Source: JAKRSE01 sp943369295
Lineage (GTDB): Bacteria > Armatimonadota > Fimbriimonadia > Fimbriimonadales > Fimbriimonadaceae
Direction of reading: 5' to 3'
Length of the DNA: 64,000 bases
Assembly (NCBI GenBank): GCA_943369295.1
Contig: CALRMU020000003.1
Coordinates: forward strand, 682,001 to 746,000
In this document: in pieces, positions 24,985-34,686 of the stretch
Numbering within the stretch: the first letter of the stretch is position 1
Layout of the letters: every line of letters begins with the position of its first letter
The notes under the pieces: generated by a model
Told to the model about the DNA's origin: nothing
Database searches by the model: none
What the model saw: the letters and a program-made list of their open reading frames with translations, nothing else
Translations under genes and position numbers: made by a program

Positions 24985-27579
24985 GTGCTTCCGCTTCTTT
25001 TAGCTTCTTCCATCCCACCAAGCATCGAGATTGACTATCTCGAGTTTGCCGGCCTTCAGATCAAAGCCAACGGCATCCCTTTGGTACAAGGATCTGCCTT
25101 CCAGTATTACGAAACGGGCTGGAAGAGAGGAATCTACTCAAGCAACTGGCGGCCCAAAACGATTGAGCGCCTTTCCAACTCCCGAATCAGGGTTCGATTC
25201 CAGGGGGACGACGGACAGGTTACAGGAACCCTGCTCTTCGAAAAAAACGCCCGAGGTGTCAAAGGAACTTACGAGTACCGCTGGAGAGGCACCAAAGCGG
25301 TCAAGCTCGAAAGCTCCTTCGGACTCCTTTGGGGACCAGCCTTTGAAAAGGGTTCCTTAAGAATCGATGACGTCGACGGCCTGAAAATGGATGCTCCCTT
25401 CCCTGCCGCATCGACTGTTGAAGAAAGAAAATTTGGCGCCCCAGGCTCGAAGTTCGAGTTCGAAAACTCCTTTGCCAAGGTGAGAGTTGATGTTCAGCCC
25501 AAAGGGGCAATCATTTTTGATGCCCGCAACTACAGTCAAGACTGGGCGAGAAACAGAGAGCTTTTCTGGCTGGGCAAGATCGACCAGACCATCAAACCGC
25601 AGGAGACTCTGCGCTACGAAGTCAACTGGGATATCGATGTTAAGCCCTTAGCGGCGGCTGAAAATCTCACCAAAACCGCGACTTTAGAAGGGCAGCCGCT
25701 TGGGCAAGCCCTGCGCCCCGCAGCTAAACCAATACCCCTCATCCCTCAGCCCAAGGAAATCCTCACCCGAGATGCAGAAGGCGCGTACATGGATGGCCGG
25801 CTGGCGTACGGATTGGCAGAAAAGCACCTCTACCTCAAGGAAGAGTTCGAAGCATCGCTTTGGAGAAGATGGGACAAGGATTCCATCATTCCCTCTGGCT
25901 CAGAAACCACTATTGAGGGCCGAGTCGCCAACCTAAACCTTCCCGAAGAAGGCTATAGAATCACAGCCTCCCCTGGCAGAATTATCCTCACAGGCCAATC
26001 TGAAGCTGGCCTTCGAATGGCTTTCCGGAGTCTGCCCTGGCTGGTGAGGGCAAGAAGAGAAAGGCTGGAGGTTCCGAGTCTGGAAATCAAGGACTGGCCC
26101 TCACTTCAGTGGCGCGGCCTGCATATGTTCGTCGGCCCGACCGCCCTCGACTTCCACACAAAGTTCATGGACCGTGTCTTCGGACCGGTGAAGATCAACA
26201 AGGCGGTGATTCAGTGCGAAAGAACCAACTGGGTTACCCTGCCTGGAACAGAAGTGGCCATCACCATGAAGCGGGAGGACCTGAAGGAACTCTTTGCCCG
26301 CTACCGAGCCAAGTCGATTGAGCCAATTCCTCTAATTCAAAGCCTTGGCCACACCTATTGGGTTTTTGCCAACGGAAAGAACCTAGATATCGCCGTCAAC
26401 CCAGATATTCCCTTCACACTCGACCCAAGAAAAGATAAGACTCGCAAGGTTCTGACTGATCTCTGGCAGGAGGCAGTCACTCTGCTTCAGCCAAAGACTC
26501 TCCACTTTGGATTGGATGAAATCGATATGAGGGGGATTCCAGAGGACCCCAGCTTCTCGACTCGGCTTTGGAAGCTTCATGTGCCCTGGCTGCAGGATCT
26601 GGCCAAGAAGCACCGTGCCGAACCCATGATGTGGGGCGACATCATGCTGGCTCCGGGCGAAGCACCTGATGCCACCCACGCCAAGACGGTCGAGATCGCC
26701 AAGGACCGCCGGTCAGTCGTTAGAAAAGGCGCTTGGATCGCTGACTGGCACTATAAGGATGACCCTAAGCCCGAATCGTACAACTCTCTCGCCTTGTTCA
26801 AGAGCTTAGGATTCAAGCCCTTGGCGGCAACGTGGTTCGAGCCCAACAACATCTATGGCTTTACCCACGCGGCTATTCGGGCTGGAACACCAGGGGTTCT
26901 CCAGACCACCTGGGCAGGCTACGAAAGCAGCGAGGCCAACATGGTTCGTGCCTTCGAGCAGTTCTCTGCCTACCTTCTTGCAGCCGATTACTCTTGGTCA
27001 GGTCGAAAGGAACTGCCAGACAAGCTTCCTTATGATCCGGGTGACGTTCTGACACGTCTCTACTTCGCTCCACCCGAGCCAGTTCGGTCACAGAACGGCA
27101 GCAGCCTGACTCCGGTTGACACCAGAGCGACACAGGGTCTGCTTATCGGCCCTGTGGCCTTCCGCCTGCTTTCGACTCCAGCAAGGCTGAGGACCCCCGT
27201 CAGCCCCGAGGGGGTCGAAGCTCCGACAGAACTGGTCTATCGGCTCAACTCAACCGCTAAGGAGCTTTCTTTGGCAGTAGACGCCCAAGCGTGGGTAGCC
27301 GACAACGAGCCTCTGGCTGAAATTCTGGTCAAGTTTGATGACGGTGGCGAGCTTCGATCTACCATCGCCTATGGTCAGCACGCCAGAGCCCCGCGAGACC
27401 CAAGGGCCACTCTGCTGGCACCAAGAAACCAAGGCATCAGCGCCTTTCGGCTTGACCTCACAGAAGGCAAAAACCAGGCGAGAAGAGTAACAGAAATTAC
27501 ACTCCGTCGCCTTTCACCTGCTGGTGGCCTGAGGGTTCATGGCTATACTCTTATTGCCCCTGCAGAGCGGCCGAGGTGA
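24985..27579 (+). CDS. GH20-like beta-hexosaminidase, multidomain
   Basis: 864 aa. An N-terminal beta-sandwich of about 250 residues is followed by a GH20b-like small domain ('GYRITASPGRIILTGQSEAG') and a GH20 TIM barrel. The catalytic Asp-Glu pair appears as 'LHFGLDEIDMRG' (usually HxGGDE) near residue 513; 'IEPIPLIQSLGHTYWVF' precedes it. A C-terminal beta domain closes the protein. It probably removes terminal N-acetylhexosamine from glycans. The GTG start leaves only a very short hydrophobic leader ('MLPLLLASS'), so export is uncertain. The stop is 7 bases from the next gene. Confidence 0.72.
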   Translation: MLPLLLASSIPPSIEIDYLEFAGLQIKANGIPLVQGSAFQYYETGWKRGIYSSNWRPKTIERLSNSRIRVRFQGDDGQVTGTLLFEKNARGVKGTYEYRWRGTKAVKLESSFGLLWGPAFEKGSLRIDDVDGLKMDAPFPAASTVEERKFGAPGSKFEFENSFAKVRVDVQPKGAIIFDARNYSQDWARNRELFWLGKIDQTIKPQETLRYEVNWDIDVKPLAAAENLTKTATLEGQPLGQALRPAAKPIPLIPQPKEILTRDAEGAYMDGRLAYGLAEKHLYLKEEFEASLWRRWDKDSIIPSGSETTIEGRVANLNLPEEGYRITASPGRIILTGQSEAGLRMAFRSLPWLVRARRERLEVPSLEIKDWPSLQWRGLHMFVGPTALDFHTKFMDRVFGPVKINKAVIQCERTNWVTLPGTEVAITMKREDLKELFARYRAKSIEPIPLIQSLGHTYWVFANGKNLDIAVNPDIPFTLDPRKDKTRKVLTDLWQEAVTLLQPKTLHFGLDEIDMRGIPEDPSFSTRLWKLHVPWLQDLAKKHRAEPMMWGDIMLAPGEAPDATHAKTVEIAKDRRSVVRKGAWIADWHYKDDPKPESYNSLALFKSLGFKPLAATWFEPNNIYGFTHAAIRAGTPGVLQTTWAGYESSEANMVRAFEQFSAYLLAADYSWSGRKELPDKLPYDPGDVLTRLYFAPPEPVRSQNGSSLTPVDTRATQGLLIGPVAFRLLSTPARLRTPVSPEGVEAPTELVYRLNSTAKELSLAVDAQAWVADNEPLAEILVKFDDGGELRSTIAYGQHARAPRDPRATLLAPRNQGISAFRLDLTEGKNQARRVTEITLRRLSPAGGLRVHGYTLIAPAERPR

Positions 27580-27586
27580 TGTCCAG

Positions 27587-28654
27587 ATGAAAGAGATTGA
27601 AGCCCTGATTCAGAAGGCGATTGACGAGAAAAAGACTCCTGGTGCCGCCTGGGCAATCGGCCGTGGCGAAAAGTTCGTGACGGGGAGTCTTGGCCGATTC
27701 ACCTACACTGATGAGAGCGAAAAGGTGACCGACCAGACTCTTTACGATCTTGCCAGCCTCACCAAAGTCATCTGCACGACAAGCTGCGCCCTGCTGCTTA
27801 ATCAGCGCGGACTGCTTGATTTAGAGGCTCATGCCAATTCGTATCTGGCCAAGTTTAAGCACGATAGCGTTACGGTTCGTGACTTGCTGTTGCATCGGTC
27901 TGGCCTGCCCGCCTACTTCAACTTTCAAAGCAAGAGCACCTCACCTTTAGAGTCTGAAGAAGCTTTCTGGCAGATCGGACTGAGAACGGCCATTCCCCCA
28001 AAAACCGAATACTCCTGCCTTGGCTTCATGACAATGCAGAGGATCATTGAATCCATTGCCAGCAAGTCCCTGGATGACTTTGCCTCTAAGGAAGTCTTTG
28101 CGCCTCTGGGCATGAAAAACACGCTCTACACTCCAGGATTGGAGGAACGAGGAAAATGTGCTCCTACCGAGGTCATTGCTGACTGGCGGAGAAAGCTTGA
28201 AGATTCTTGGGGCTTTGTTCGTACTCGGGAGGACTTCATTCAAGGCAGCGTCCACGACCCCGCCGCCTTTATGAGAGGAGGAGTCAGCGGCAATGCCGGC
28301 CTTTTCTCCAACGTCTCCGACCTTGCTCGATGGGCCCGTGAATTCGCCTTGGGCGGAAGCAAACTGTTCGACTCAGCAAAAGTGACCGAATGGACAAAGC
28401 GCGCGGGAGAAGCCTCCACCCGCGCTCTTGGCTTTGACACCAAGTCGCCGGAAGGGTCATCGGCTGGACGACGCTTTCATCAGACAAGTTTTGGCCACAC
28501 GGGCTACACAGGAACCACCGTCTGGATCGACCCCGCGAGCAGGATCTATGCGGTTCTCTTGACTAATCGTGTTCATCCTGACGACAAAGCTTCCTTGGTG
28601 GGGGTTCGACCAGCTTTTCATGATTTAGCCTGGGAGTTTGCTCAGAGTCTGTAG
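27587..28654 (+). CDS. serine hydrolase, beta-lactamase/class C PBP-like
   Basis: 355 aa from ATG 27587, chosen because GAGGTGAT lies 6 bases upstream; an in-frame ATG at 27539 would lie inside the GH20-like gene. S-x-x-K in 'DLASLTKV', a Tyr motif in 'TEYSCLGFMTMQRI' and H-x-G in 'FGHTGYTGTTVW'. No signal peptide, so probably cytoplasmic, unlike the related protein at 15831. The close fit with the GH20-like gene suggests a joint role in breaking down cell-wall or glycan material, but the substrate is unknown. Confidence 0.8.
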   Translation: MKEIEALIQKAIDEKKTPGAAWAIGRGEKFVTGSLGRFTYTDESEKVTDQTLYDLASLTKVICTTSCALLLNQRGLLDLEAHANSYLAKFKHDSVTVRDLLLHRSGLPAYFNFQSKSTSPLESEEAFWQIGLRTAIPPKTEYSCLGFMTMQRIIESIASKSLDDFASKEVFAPLGMKNTLYTPGLEERGKCAPTEVIADWRRKLEDSWGFVRTREDFIQGSVHDPAAFMRGGVSGNAGLFSNVSDLARWAREFALGGSKLFDSAKVTEWTKRAGEASTRALGFDTKSPEGSSAGRRFHQTSFGHTGYTGTTVWIDPASRIYAVLLTNRVHPDDKASLVGVRPAFHDLAWEFAQSL

Positions 28655-28684
28655 TTTCCAGTTCTTTGCCTGTATGCTGCCGCT

Positions 28685-28722
28685 CACGACCTTGCCTCCT
28701 TCCTCGTCAAGGTCGTGGCACC
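28685..28722 (+). repeat. hairpin repeat, copy 1
   Basis: CACGACCTTG and CAAGGTCGTG form a perfect 10-bp stem around a 13-base C/T-rich loop. The 38-base unit ends with GCACC and matches the copy at 29057 at 36 of 38 positions. Confidence 0.75.
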
Positions 28723-29056
28723 TCTGTAGTTTCTCTAAAACGAATGTGTGATGTGGCCTGGTTTAGCTTTGCTAAGCCAGGAATGCCTTCTCTCATGTAA
28801 GCGGTCCTGACTTCCGAGTGGTGGGGTGCCCTGCCCCGATTAGCTCTGCTGTCGGGCGGGAACAGCCAAGTAACATAGATTCTCCCCAGCCTTCAGTTCG
28901 TTACCTCTTTGCCAGAACCAAGGCATGATTGCTTTTCCTCTTTAAGTGGTCTTGTCCCAAGCACTCATTCCTGCTCTGCCGCTCATTCTTCGCGGACAGA
29001 ACAGGCCACCCCGTTGTGTTGAGTCATTGATAGAGTCTGATTCAAGACTTGCCATT

Positions 29057-29094
29057 CACGACCTTGACTCCTTTCTCGTCAAGGTCGTGGCACC
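29057..29094 (+). repeat. hairpin repeat, copy 2
   Basis: Same stem as copy 1 with two base changes, both in the loop, so pairing is kept. Both copies are also followed within about 50 bases by GTGTGATG. Confidence 0.75.
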
Positions 29095-29135
29095 CAAAAG
29101 CTTTCGTGTGATGAGAGGTCAGGGGTGGAATCAAC

Positions 29136-30158
29136 CTAATCAGAAAGCTGGAAGGCCATAGCAGCAGCCCCGAGCAGACCGGCGTCATCTCCAGCCTCAG
29201 CTGGGCAGATGCGGCAGTCCTCAAACAAGGTGGGAATAGCCACATAGCGGGCCTCATTGATCGCAGGCTCAAGGATCCATTTGCCCGCCTTAGCCACCTG
29301 ACCACCCACAGCAAAAACGTCCGGCGCGAAGACGTTAATCATGCTTCCGATCCCAGATCCCAGGGCCTCGCCGACTTCCCTCAAAATGTCCTGAGCCTGA
29401 AAGTCTCCTTCATCGGCAGCTTCGGCAATGATTTTCGGAGTCACCAAGCTGACGTCTCCACCTACTTTTTCCCAGATCAGCGAATCGGCCCGGCGAGCGT
29501 AGCGGTGCTGAGCGCGGCGGACAATTGAGTCGCGCTGGCAATAGGCTTCAATGGCCCCATAGCTGCCAGCATTGCAGTCCAGGCCGCCTCTTTGAATCAA
29601 TGTATGGCCAAGCTCTGCCCCTCCTTTGTTGCCCCCCAAGAGGAGCAGGGGGCCGGTGGCATGGCCCATAACACTCTGAGGGCCAAAAACGACTCCTCCC
29701 CCAATTCCTGTGCCAAGGGTGATGAGACAGAGACAATGAGCCTTGCCCTCCCCGCTGCCATACATGTATTCGCCCAGGGCGGCACAGTTGGCGTCGTTGC
29801 CCATGAGGATAGTGAGGCCGAGAGCCTTCTCCAAAGGAGCCTTGATCTGCACATCACGCCAGGCATGAAAAACTCCGTTGATTTCCTCACCAAGATTTGG
29901 CGACCAGCGGACCAATCCAACCTTATGGTCAACATGGCCAGGAATCGCCAGTCCGACAAATGATGCTGGCCCTTCGGCGGTTTTTACTGCCTCGCGAACG
30001 GCAGAAACGACGGCGTCTAGAATCGCCTGAGTGCCATCCTGAGCGTTGGAAGGCTGTTCAACCCTCTCCCCAGCAGAGGTTCCATCTTCCCAGATCGCCT
30101 GTGCCCGGACGTTGGTCCCTCCAAGATCCACACCAATCACACACTCTCTGGCGTTCAT
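29136..30158 (-). CDS. ROK family sugar kinase (glucokinase-like)
   Basis: 340 aa. ATP-dependent sugar kinase of the ROK family: 'VIGVDLGGTNVRAQ' (phosphate 1), 'LTILMGNDANCAALGEY' (catalytic Asp) and 'LITLGTGIGGGVVFG'. The zinc motif is altered: where ROK kinases have C-x-C-G-x2-G-C-x-E, this has 'CNAGSYGAIEAY', with two cysteines replaced by Ala. The ATG at 30158 is preferred over 30167 because CATAAT is then 7 bases upstream, as for other leaderless starts here. Substrate probably glucose or a hexose derivative; regulator function is unlikely as there is no HTH. Confidence 0.85.
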   Translation of the reverse strand: MNARECVIGVDLGGTNVRAQAIWEDGTSAGERVEQPSNAQDGTQAILDAVVSAVREAVKTAEGPASFVGLAIPGHVDHKVGLVRWSPNLGEEINGVFHAWRDVQIKAPLEKALGLTILMGNDANCAALGEYMYGSGEGKAHCLCLITLGTGIGGGVVFGPQSVMGHATGPLLLLGGNKGGAELGHTLIQRGGLDCNAGSYGAIEAYCQRDSIVRRAQHRYARRADSLIWEKVGGDVSLVTPKIIAEAADEGDFQAQDILREVGEALGSGIGSMINVFAPDVFAVGGQVAKAGKWILEPAINEARYVAIPTLFEDCRICPAEAGDDAGLLGAAAMAFQLSD

Positions 30159-30165
30159 TTCGGTC

Positions 30166-30171
30166 ATTATG
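30166..30171 (-). promoter_or_regulatory. CATAAT -10 box of the ROK gene
   Basis: Minus-strand CATAAT, then GACCGAA and the ATG at 30158. This supports that ATG over the one three codons upstream, which overlaps the hexamer. Confidence 0.45.
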
Positions 30172-30313
30172 AGGTGTTAAAGGTCCTGGCCGTTTGGGGC
30201 CCTGGGAGTACCAGGCACCCGAACGAGCATTACGGACGTAGCACTGAGGAAGGCGTGGTCAAGGAAGATCAGAGTCGCCTCTTATTTTTTGGGATTCAGG
30301 GTGTAACAACAAG

Positions 30314-31264
30314 GTGAAGGCAGCAGACGTACAGAGGCTCGCAGGAGCTATTCAGGCTGAAATCGGCCGAGTCATCATGGGCAAACCAGAGACTGTCGAA
30401 CAGGCAGTTCTGACCATGCTTTGTGGAGGCCATCTTCTCATCGAAGACGTTCCGGGTGTTGGCAAGACAACTTTGGCCAAGGCTTTGGCCAAGTCAATCG
30501 GCGGCGAGTTTAGACGAATTCAGTTCACTCCGGACCTCCTCCCGACCGACATTACAGGAACTTCGATCTTTCTGCAGAATTCGGGCGAGTTTGAGTTCAG
30601 GCCGGGACCACTTTTTGCCAACGTGGTTCTCGTTGATGAAGTCAACCGCGCCACGCCAAAAACTCAGTCGGCTTTGCTTGAAGCCATGGAAGAAAGGCAG
30701 GTGTCCAGCGACGGCACTACCCGTATGCTGCCCAACCCCTTCTTTGTTTTGGCGACTCAGAACAACATCGAAATGACTGGCACCTATCCCCTGCCAGAAG
30801 CTCAGCTAGACAGATTCTTTGCTCGAGTTGCTTTGGGTTACCCCAGCAGACAGGCTGAATCGGCCGTGCTGAAGGGCCAGCAGCAGGTCCACCCCATCGA
30901 TTCGATCAAGTCGGTTATCACTCTGGAAGAACTCGTTGCTGCTCAGCAGGCCATCCGAGAAGTGCACGTCAACGATGCGATCCGTGACTACGTGGTCGAT
31001 ATCGTCAGAGCCACCAGAGAAGAGAGCCAGTTGATTCTTGGCAGCTCGCCCCGAGGTTCGGTCTACTTGATCCATGCAGCCCAGGCCAAAGCGGCCATGC
31101 AGGGAATCGACTATGTGCGCCCAGATGACGTTAAGGAGTGCGCTCCTACAGTTCTCGGCCACAGAATCATTCTTCGTGGTGAAGTCCGCGCCCGAGGAAC
31201 AACAGGACCAGACATCATCCGCCAGATCATGGAAGCGGTGCCGACCCCCGTGCCCGTTCACTAG
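30314..31264 (+). CDS. MoxR family AAA+ ATPase
   Basis: 316 aa, standard. 'EDVPGVGKTTLAKAL' is Walker A (near residue 43), 'VVLVDEVNRATPKTQSALLE' Walker B, and 'FFVLATQNNIEMTGTYPLPE' holds the sensor region, followed by the C-terminal lid. MoxR ATPases act as chaperones for protein maturation. With the next two genes (DUF58 and transglutaminase-like) it forms a common conserved trio. GTG start at 30314, preceded by AAGG. The 155-base gap upstream separates it from the divergent ROK gene. Confidence 0.93.
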   Translation: MKAADVQRLAGAIQAEIGRVIMGKPETVEQAVLTMLCGGHLLIEDVPGVGKTTLAKALAKSIGGEFRRIQFTPDLLPTDITGTSIFLQNSGEFEFRPGPLFANVVLVDEVNRATPKTQSALLEAMEERQVSSDGTTRMLPNPFFVLATQNNIEMTGTYPLPEAQLDRFFARVALGYPSRQAESAVLKGQQQVHPIDSIKSVITLEELVAAQQAIREVHVNDAIRDYVVDIVRATREESQLILGSSPRGSVYLIHAAQAKAAMQGIDYVRPDDVKECAPTVLGHRIILRGEVRARGTTGPDIIRQIMEAVPTPVPVH

Positions 31265-31285
31265 CAGCCAAAGGAAAGATAGAGA

Positions 31286-32551
31286 ATGACCCGTTCAGCA
31301 GCTTCCAGGCCCTCGGCCCAGGCAGCCGAGCTGATGAGGAATCAGCAGGGACTTAATCGTTATGCGGCAATTGCCCTGACGATGGCCTCCTTCTTTCTCA
31401 TCATCATGGCGATCTTGGTGAATTCGCCGCCATTGTTCTACATGGCGACTGCCATTGTCGCGACCCTTCTTGGGTCGCGGCTTCAGGCCAATTTGGCAGT
31501 CAGAGGACTGAGATTCGAACGCACCATGACTCCAGCCGTCCGGGCTGGAGAAACAGTAACGATCCACATCACTGTCTGGAGTGAAAAAAAGCTCAAGCGG
31601 CCGCTCTTGACGGTTCTTGACCATGTCCCCAAGAGAATCCGGATGACTGGCGAGACCCCCTCGGTCCCCATTGCACCAAGCTTCGATCAGCCAATTCAAA
31701 CCAAGTACAGCTTTAAGCCAACTCGTCGCGGGCGCTACAAGTGGTCTCAGCTGACAGTAATTGGAACAGATGCTCTCGGACTTGTCAGCCAGGCGAGGCA
31801 GTACGTTGTGGAACCCGCCGAGCTGACCGTTTACCCCTCACCCCTGCCAGTCAACATCCCCTTTCCTCCCGGTGGAGGCTGGGGCCAAAGCGAGCTTGAA
31901 TCTGGACGCGCCACAGGCAGCGGTTTGGAGACAAGGGGAATCCGACAGTACGTGCCCGGAGATGCCATCAGGACGATTCATTGGCCAAGCACTGCCCGCA
32001 GCGGCAAGCCTATGGTCAAAGAGTTTGAATCGGGCACTGGTTTGAGTCTCAAGATGGTTCTGCAGAGAACACAGGGAACAGACTATGGCGACGACGAAAC
32101 GAGCACGTTTGAAGCCATGTGCAGTCATGCCCTCTTTCTCTGCTCCGGCTACGCTAAGAAGGGCGCCAGAGTGCTTCTGCCTCAAATGGAGCAGGCTGAA
32201 TCATCTAACAGTCACCCCGAAGCTCGCGAAAGAGAACTTCGAGAAGCCTTGACCGACATTCAGCCCACGAGCCAGGAGTCGATTTCATCCGAAATCGCGC
32301 GCCTCAAAGGAACTTTGAATCCAGGCGAATCTCTGATGATCTGCCTGTCTGTTCAGGATCCTGCCCTGCCCCAGATTCTTATGGGCTTCAGCGATGTGAC
32401 GAAAGCATGCCTTCTCTACAACCCTTCTGACTATCAGAAGTCGCAGGAAGCGAATGCTGCAAAATCCGCCGCTGATCCCCGCTACATTGCCGAACTAGAA
32501 CGAGCGGGATGCATGACCTTTGTTATGCCTCGCGCTGAGGTGATTGCATGA
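31286..32551 (+). CDS. DUF58 domain membrane protein
   Basis: 421 aa. Two N-terminal transmembrane helices (about residues 30-75), a beta domain, then the DUF58 signature 'RQYVPGDAIRTIHWPSTARS' with 'KPMVKEFE' near residue 235, leading to a vWA-like C-terminal region. DUF58 proteins are partners of MoxR ATPases; their molecular role is unknown. The next gene starts inside its stop (ATGA). Confidence 0.92.
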   Translation: MTRSAASRPSAQAAELMRNQQGLNRYAAIALTMASFFLIIMAILVNSPPLFYMATAIVATLLGSRLQANLAVRGLRFERTMTPAVRAGETVTIHITVWSEKKLKRPLLTVLDHVPKRIRMTGETPSVPIAPSFDQPIQTKYSFKPTRRGRYKWSQLTVIGTDALGLVSQARQYVVEPAELTVYPSPLPVNIPFPPGGGWGQSELESGRATGSGLETRGIRQYVPGDAIRTIHWPSTARSGKPMVKEFESGTGLSLKMVLQRTQGTDYGDDETSTFEAMCSHALFLCSGYAKKGARVLLPQMEQAESSNSHPEARERELREALTDIQPTSQESISSEIARLKGTLNPGESLMICLSVQDPALPQILMGFSDVTKACLLYNPSDYQKSQEANAAKSAADPRYIAELERAGCMTFVMPRAEVIA

Positions 32552-34686
32552 GATTTCTCTCTTGGATCACAGACATTCAGTCTGAAAAATCACTCGTCGA
32601 TCATGCCCTTGTCATGGTCGCCAGCGGCAGCGCCCTCTTTGCCATCGGCATGTCGCTCAACAAGCCAATTCTTGCCTGGACCTTGACACTTCTTGTCATC
32701 GTCGCTGGCAGCCTCGGCTATGGCCTTTCCAAACTGGTAAAGGGCACCTTTCTGCAGAACTGGGATGCCGGGATCTGGACCTTCTTTGGCCTCTTCTCGG
32801 TCTTCTTTACTCTGCCGCTTAACCGAATTCTGCCCGAAGAAGGCTTTCCTTTCGGCCTCCTGGCTGGCTCATTCCTTTCCTGGATGATCATTCTGGGAAG
32901 CGTAGCGGCTTGGAAAGACAGGACCCTTCTCTTTGTCAGCCTGCCCTGCATCGCCATTTTTGGCTTGGTGGGCACCTTCGACACCTACCCCACAGGCATC
33001 TGGCTCTTCTTTGTCTTCCTGATCTGCATGGGCGTGCTTTACGCACGAGTCCATCAGAGAACAATGGTGCAGACGGCCAAGCTGGCCGGTGAAGAAGATC
33101 CATCACTCCTGCGCCGTGGCGCCTGGAAGTGGATGGCTGGCCCCGAATGGGCGGTCGCTTCTGGTGTTTCGATCGTCGTCCTTTCTCTTATTGGAGCCCC
33201 GGTTGTCCGCAACTCGGTACAGGGTGTCAGCGAAGGCATCCGCGTTCGGGTAGCTCAGCCGCCACCTCGATCTGAGAACAGGGACAATCGAAGAAGCCAA
33301 ACTATGGGAACAGAATCTAGGATCGGTCAAGGACCAAACAATCCTAGTGAGGTTCCGGTTTTCAAGCTCTCTGGCGATGCCGCTGGCCTCCTCAGGGTTC
33401 AGTCCTTCCCCCTTTACACTGGTGAGGGTTGGTCCAGCCAGTCAGTCAGCCGGGTGCCTGCTGGCAGCCCCCTCCTTAGTCAGGTCAGCCTCTCAGATGA
33501 TCTTGAAACAGGCCCCAATGGAGGCAAAAAGCCGTGGCTGAACGGAACTCCGCCAGGCGAGCCAATTTCTGACCCCGAGTTGGTTGAAATCAAGGTTTCA
33601 CCCCTTTCCATCCTTTCGACTGTCTTCCCCAGCCCCGGTCCAATTGTCGAAATGACTCCGCCACAACGGGATGTGATGTTCTTGGCAAATGGCTTCACCC
33701 TGATGGCATCTCCCTTGTCTATGGGTTCGTCATATCACTATTGGGCCGCCGTCCCCAGCAGCAGACCAAGCCGTGAAGCCTCGGCCGCCATCTTTCCTGA
33801 CCTAGAAAACCAGTATCTCTCGGCCGGAGCTTCTTCGCGTGAAATTCGAAGTCTTGCTTTCGATATCACAAAGGGTCTGGAAAGCGATATTGAAAAAGCT
33901 GAAGCGATCGAAAAGTGGGTGAGCCAGAGGGCCAAGTACAATCTCAACGCTAAGGCAACGCCCCCTAACACCGATCCGGTTCAGCACTTTCTCTTTGAAT
34001 CCAGAGAAGGCTACTGCGACCTCTTTGCCTCCTCCTTTGTCCTCTTGGCCAGAGAAGCTGGCCTCCCTGCCCGCTACATGACGGGCTGGCTGGTCAGCGA
34101 CATTCTGCCGGACGACCAGGGCTGGAAGACTGTACGGGAGAGAGATTATCACGCCTGGGGCGAAATCTACTTTGAGGGCTACGGATGGGTTTCTTTTGAC
34201 CCCACCCAGGGTGCTGAGGAAGTCCCCGGGGGCGGAATCGGAAGTTCGCGAACCCGAAATGAACCCATCTGGGAGAATCCCTTCTTCTTCCCGGTCTTGA
34301 TCACTCTTGTTCTGGGAGCGGCAACCTTCCCGATCTTCAAGGCGATCATCAATCGACTGAAGAGAACGTTGGATCCCGCTGAGCGAAGCAGACAGCAGCT
34401 GCTGGGCACCTTTGCCGCCTTCCATCTCGCCATTGAAAGGGCGCTTGGGCATCCAAAGAGATTCTCTCAGACGATTAGAGAATACACAGAGCTGAACAGC
34501 AGCGGACTTGGCCCCAAGTATGAGCCCGCGATGCAGATCGTGGAAAAGCTGGAGGGAGCCATGTTCTCACCGAGGCCACTCGACCCTCCTGGAGTCACAG
34601 CTCTTCAAAAAGAAGTCCAGGCCTTTCAGAAAGATCTGGCAGATTGGGTCAAAATGTCGAAGCGGTCGGGCGCCGCTCCTCGATGA
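32548..34686 (+). CDS. transglutaminase-like membrane protein (TgpA/DUF3488 type)
   Basis: 712 aa. N-terminal block of about 6 transmembrane helices (residues 20-165) plus one near 205, then a periplasmic region with a transglutaminase-like core. The Cys is in 'REGYCDLFASSFVLLAR', the His in 'RDYHAWGEIYF', the Asp in 'GWVSFDPTQG', so the Cys-His-Asp triad is intact. Another helix (about 575) and a cytoplasmic tail follow. It probably acts as a peptidase or amidase/transferase on periplasmic substrates. It overlaps DUF58 upstream and holA downstream by 4 bases each. Confidence 0.92.
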   Translation: MRFLSWITDIQSEKSLVDHALVMVASGSALFAIGMSLNKPILAWTLTLLVIVAGSLGYGLSKLVKGTFLQNWDAGIWTFFGLFSVFFTLPLNRILPEEGFPFGLLAGSFLSWMIILGSVAAWKDRTLLFVSLPCIAIFGLVGTFDTYPTGIWLFFVFLICMGVLYARVHQRTMVQTAKLAGEEDPSLLRRGAWKWMAGPEWAVASGVSIVVLSLIGAPVVRNSVQGVSEGIRVRVAQPPPRSENRDNRRSQTMGTESRIGQGPNNPSEVPVFKLSGDAAGLLRVQSFPLYTGEGWSSQSVSRVPAGSPLLSQVSLSDDLETGPNGGKKPWLNGTPPGEPISDPELVEIKVSPLSILSTVFPSPGPIVEMTPPQRDVMFLANGFTLMASPLSMGSSYHYWAAVPSSRPSREASAAIFPDLENQYLSAGASSREIRSLAFDITKGLESDIEKAEAIEKWVSQRAKYNLNAKATPPNTDPVQHFLFESREGYCDLFASSFVLLAREAGLPARYMTGWLVSDILPDDQGWKTVRERDYHAWGEIYFEGYGWVSFDPTQGAEEVPGGGIGSSRTRNEPIWENPFFFPVLITLVLGAATFPIFKAIINRLKRTLDPAERSRQQLLGTFAAFHLAIERALGHPKRFSQTIREYTELNSSGLGPKYEPAMQIVEKLEGAMFSPRPLDPPGVTALQKEVQAFQKDLADWVKMSKRSGAAPR

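Larger units (their letters stand above)
28655..29135. other. 480-base gap with repeated hairpins
   Basis: No gene is supported. The gap holds two copies of a 38-base hairpin repeat (listed separately) and a third hairpin at 28757-28781 (CCTGGTTTAGC / GCTAAGCCAGG, one G-T pair, loop TTT). It separates the end of a plus-strand gene from the end of a minus-strand gene, so it may hold terminators for both. Confidence 0.5.

Noticed and set aside
28655..29135. CRISPR-like array
   Set aside because: Only two repeat copies 372 bases apart, each a hairpin, with no regular spacers; no array exists elsewhere in the window.
33802..34452. 216-codon open frame opposite the transglutaminase-like gene
   Set aside because: Antisense to a gene with an intact catalytic triad; composition is what codon bias of the real gene would give.
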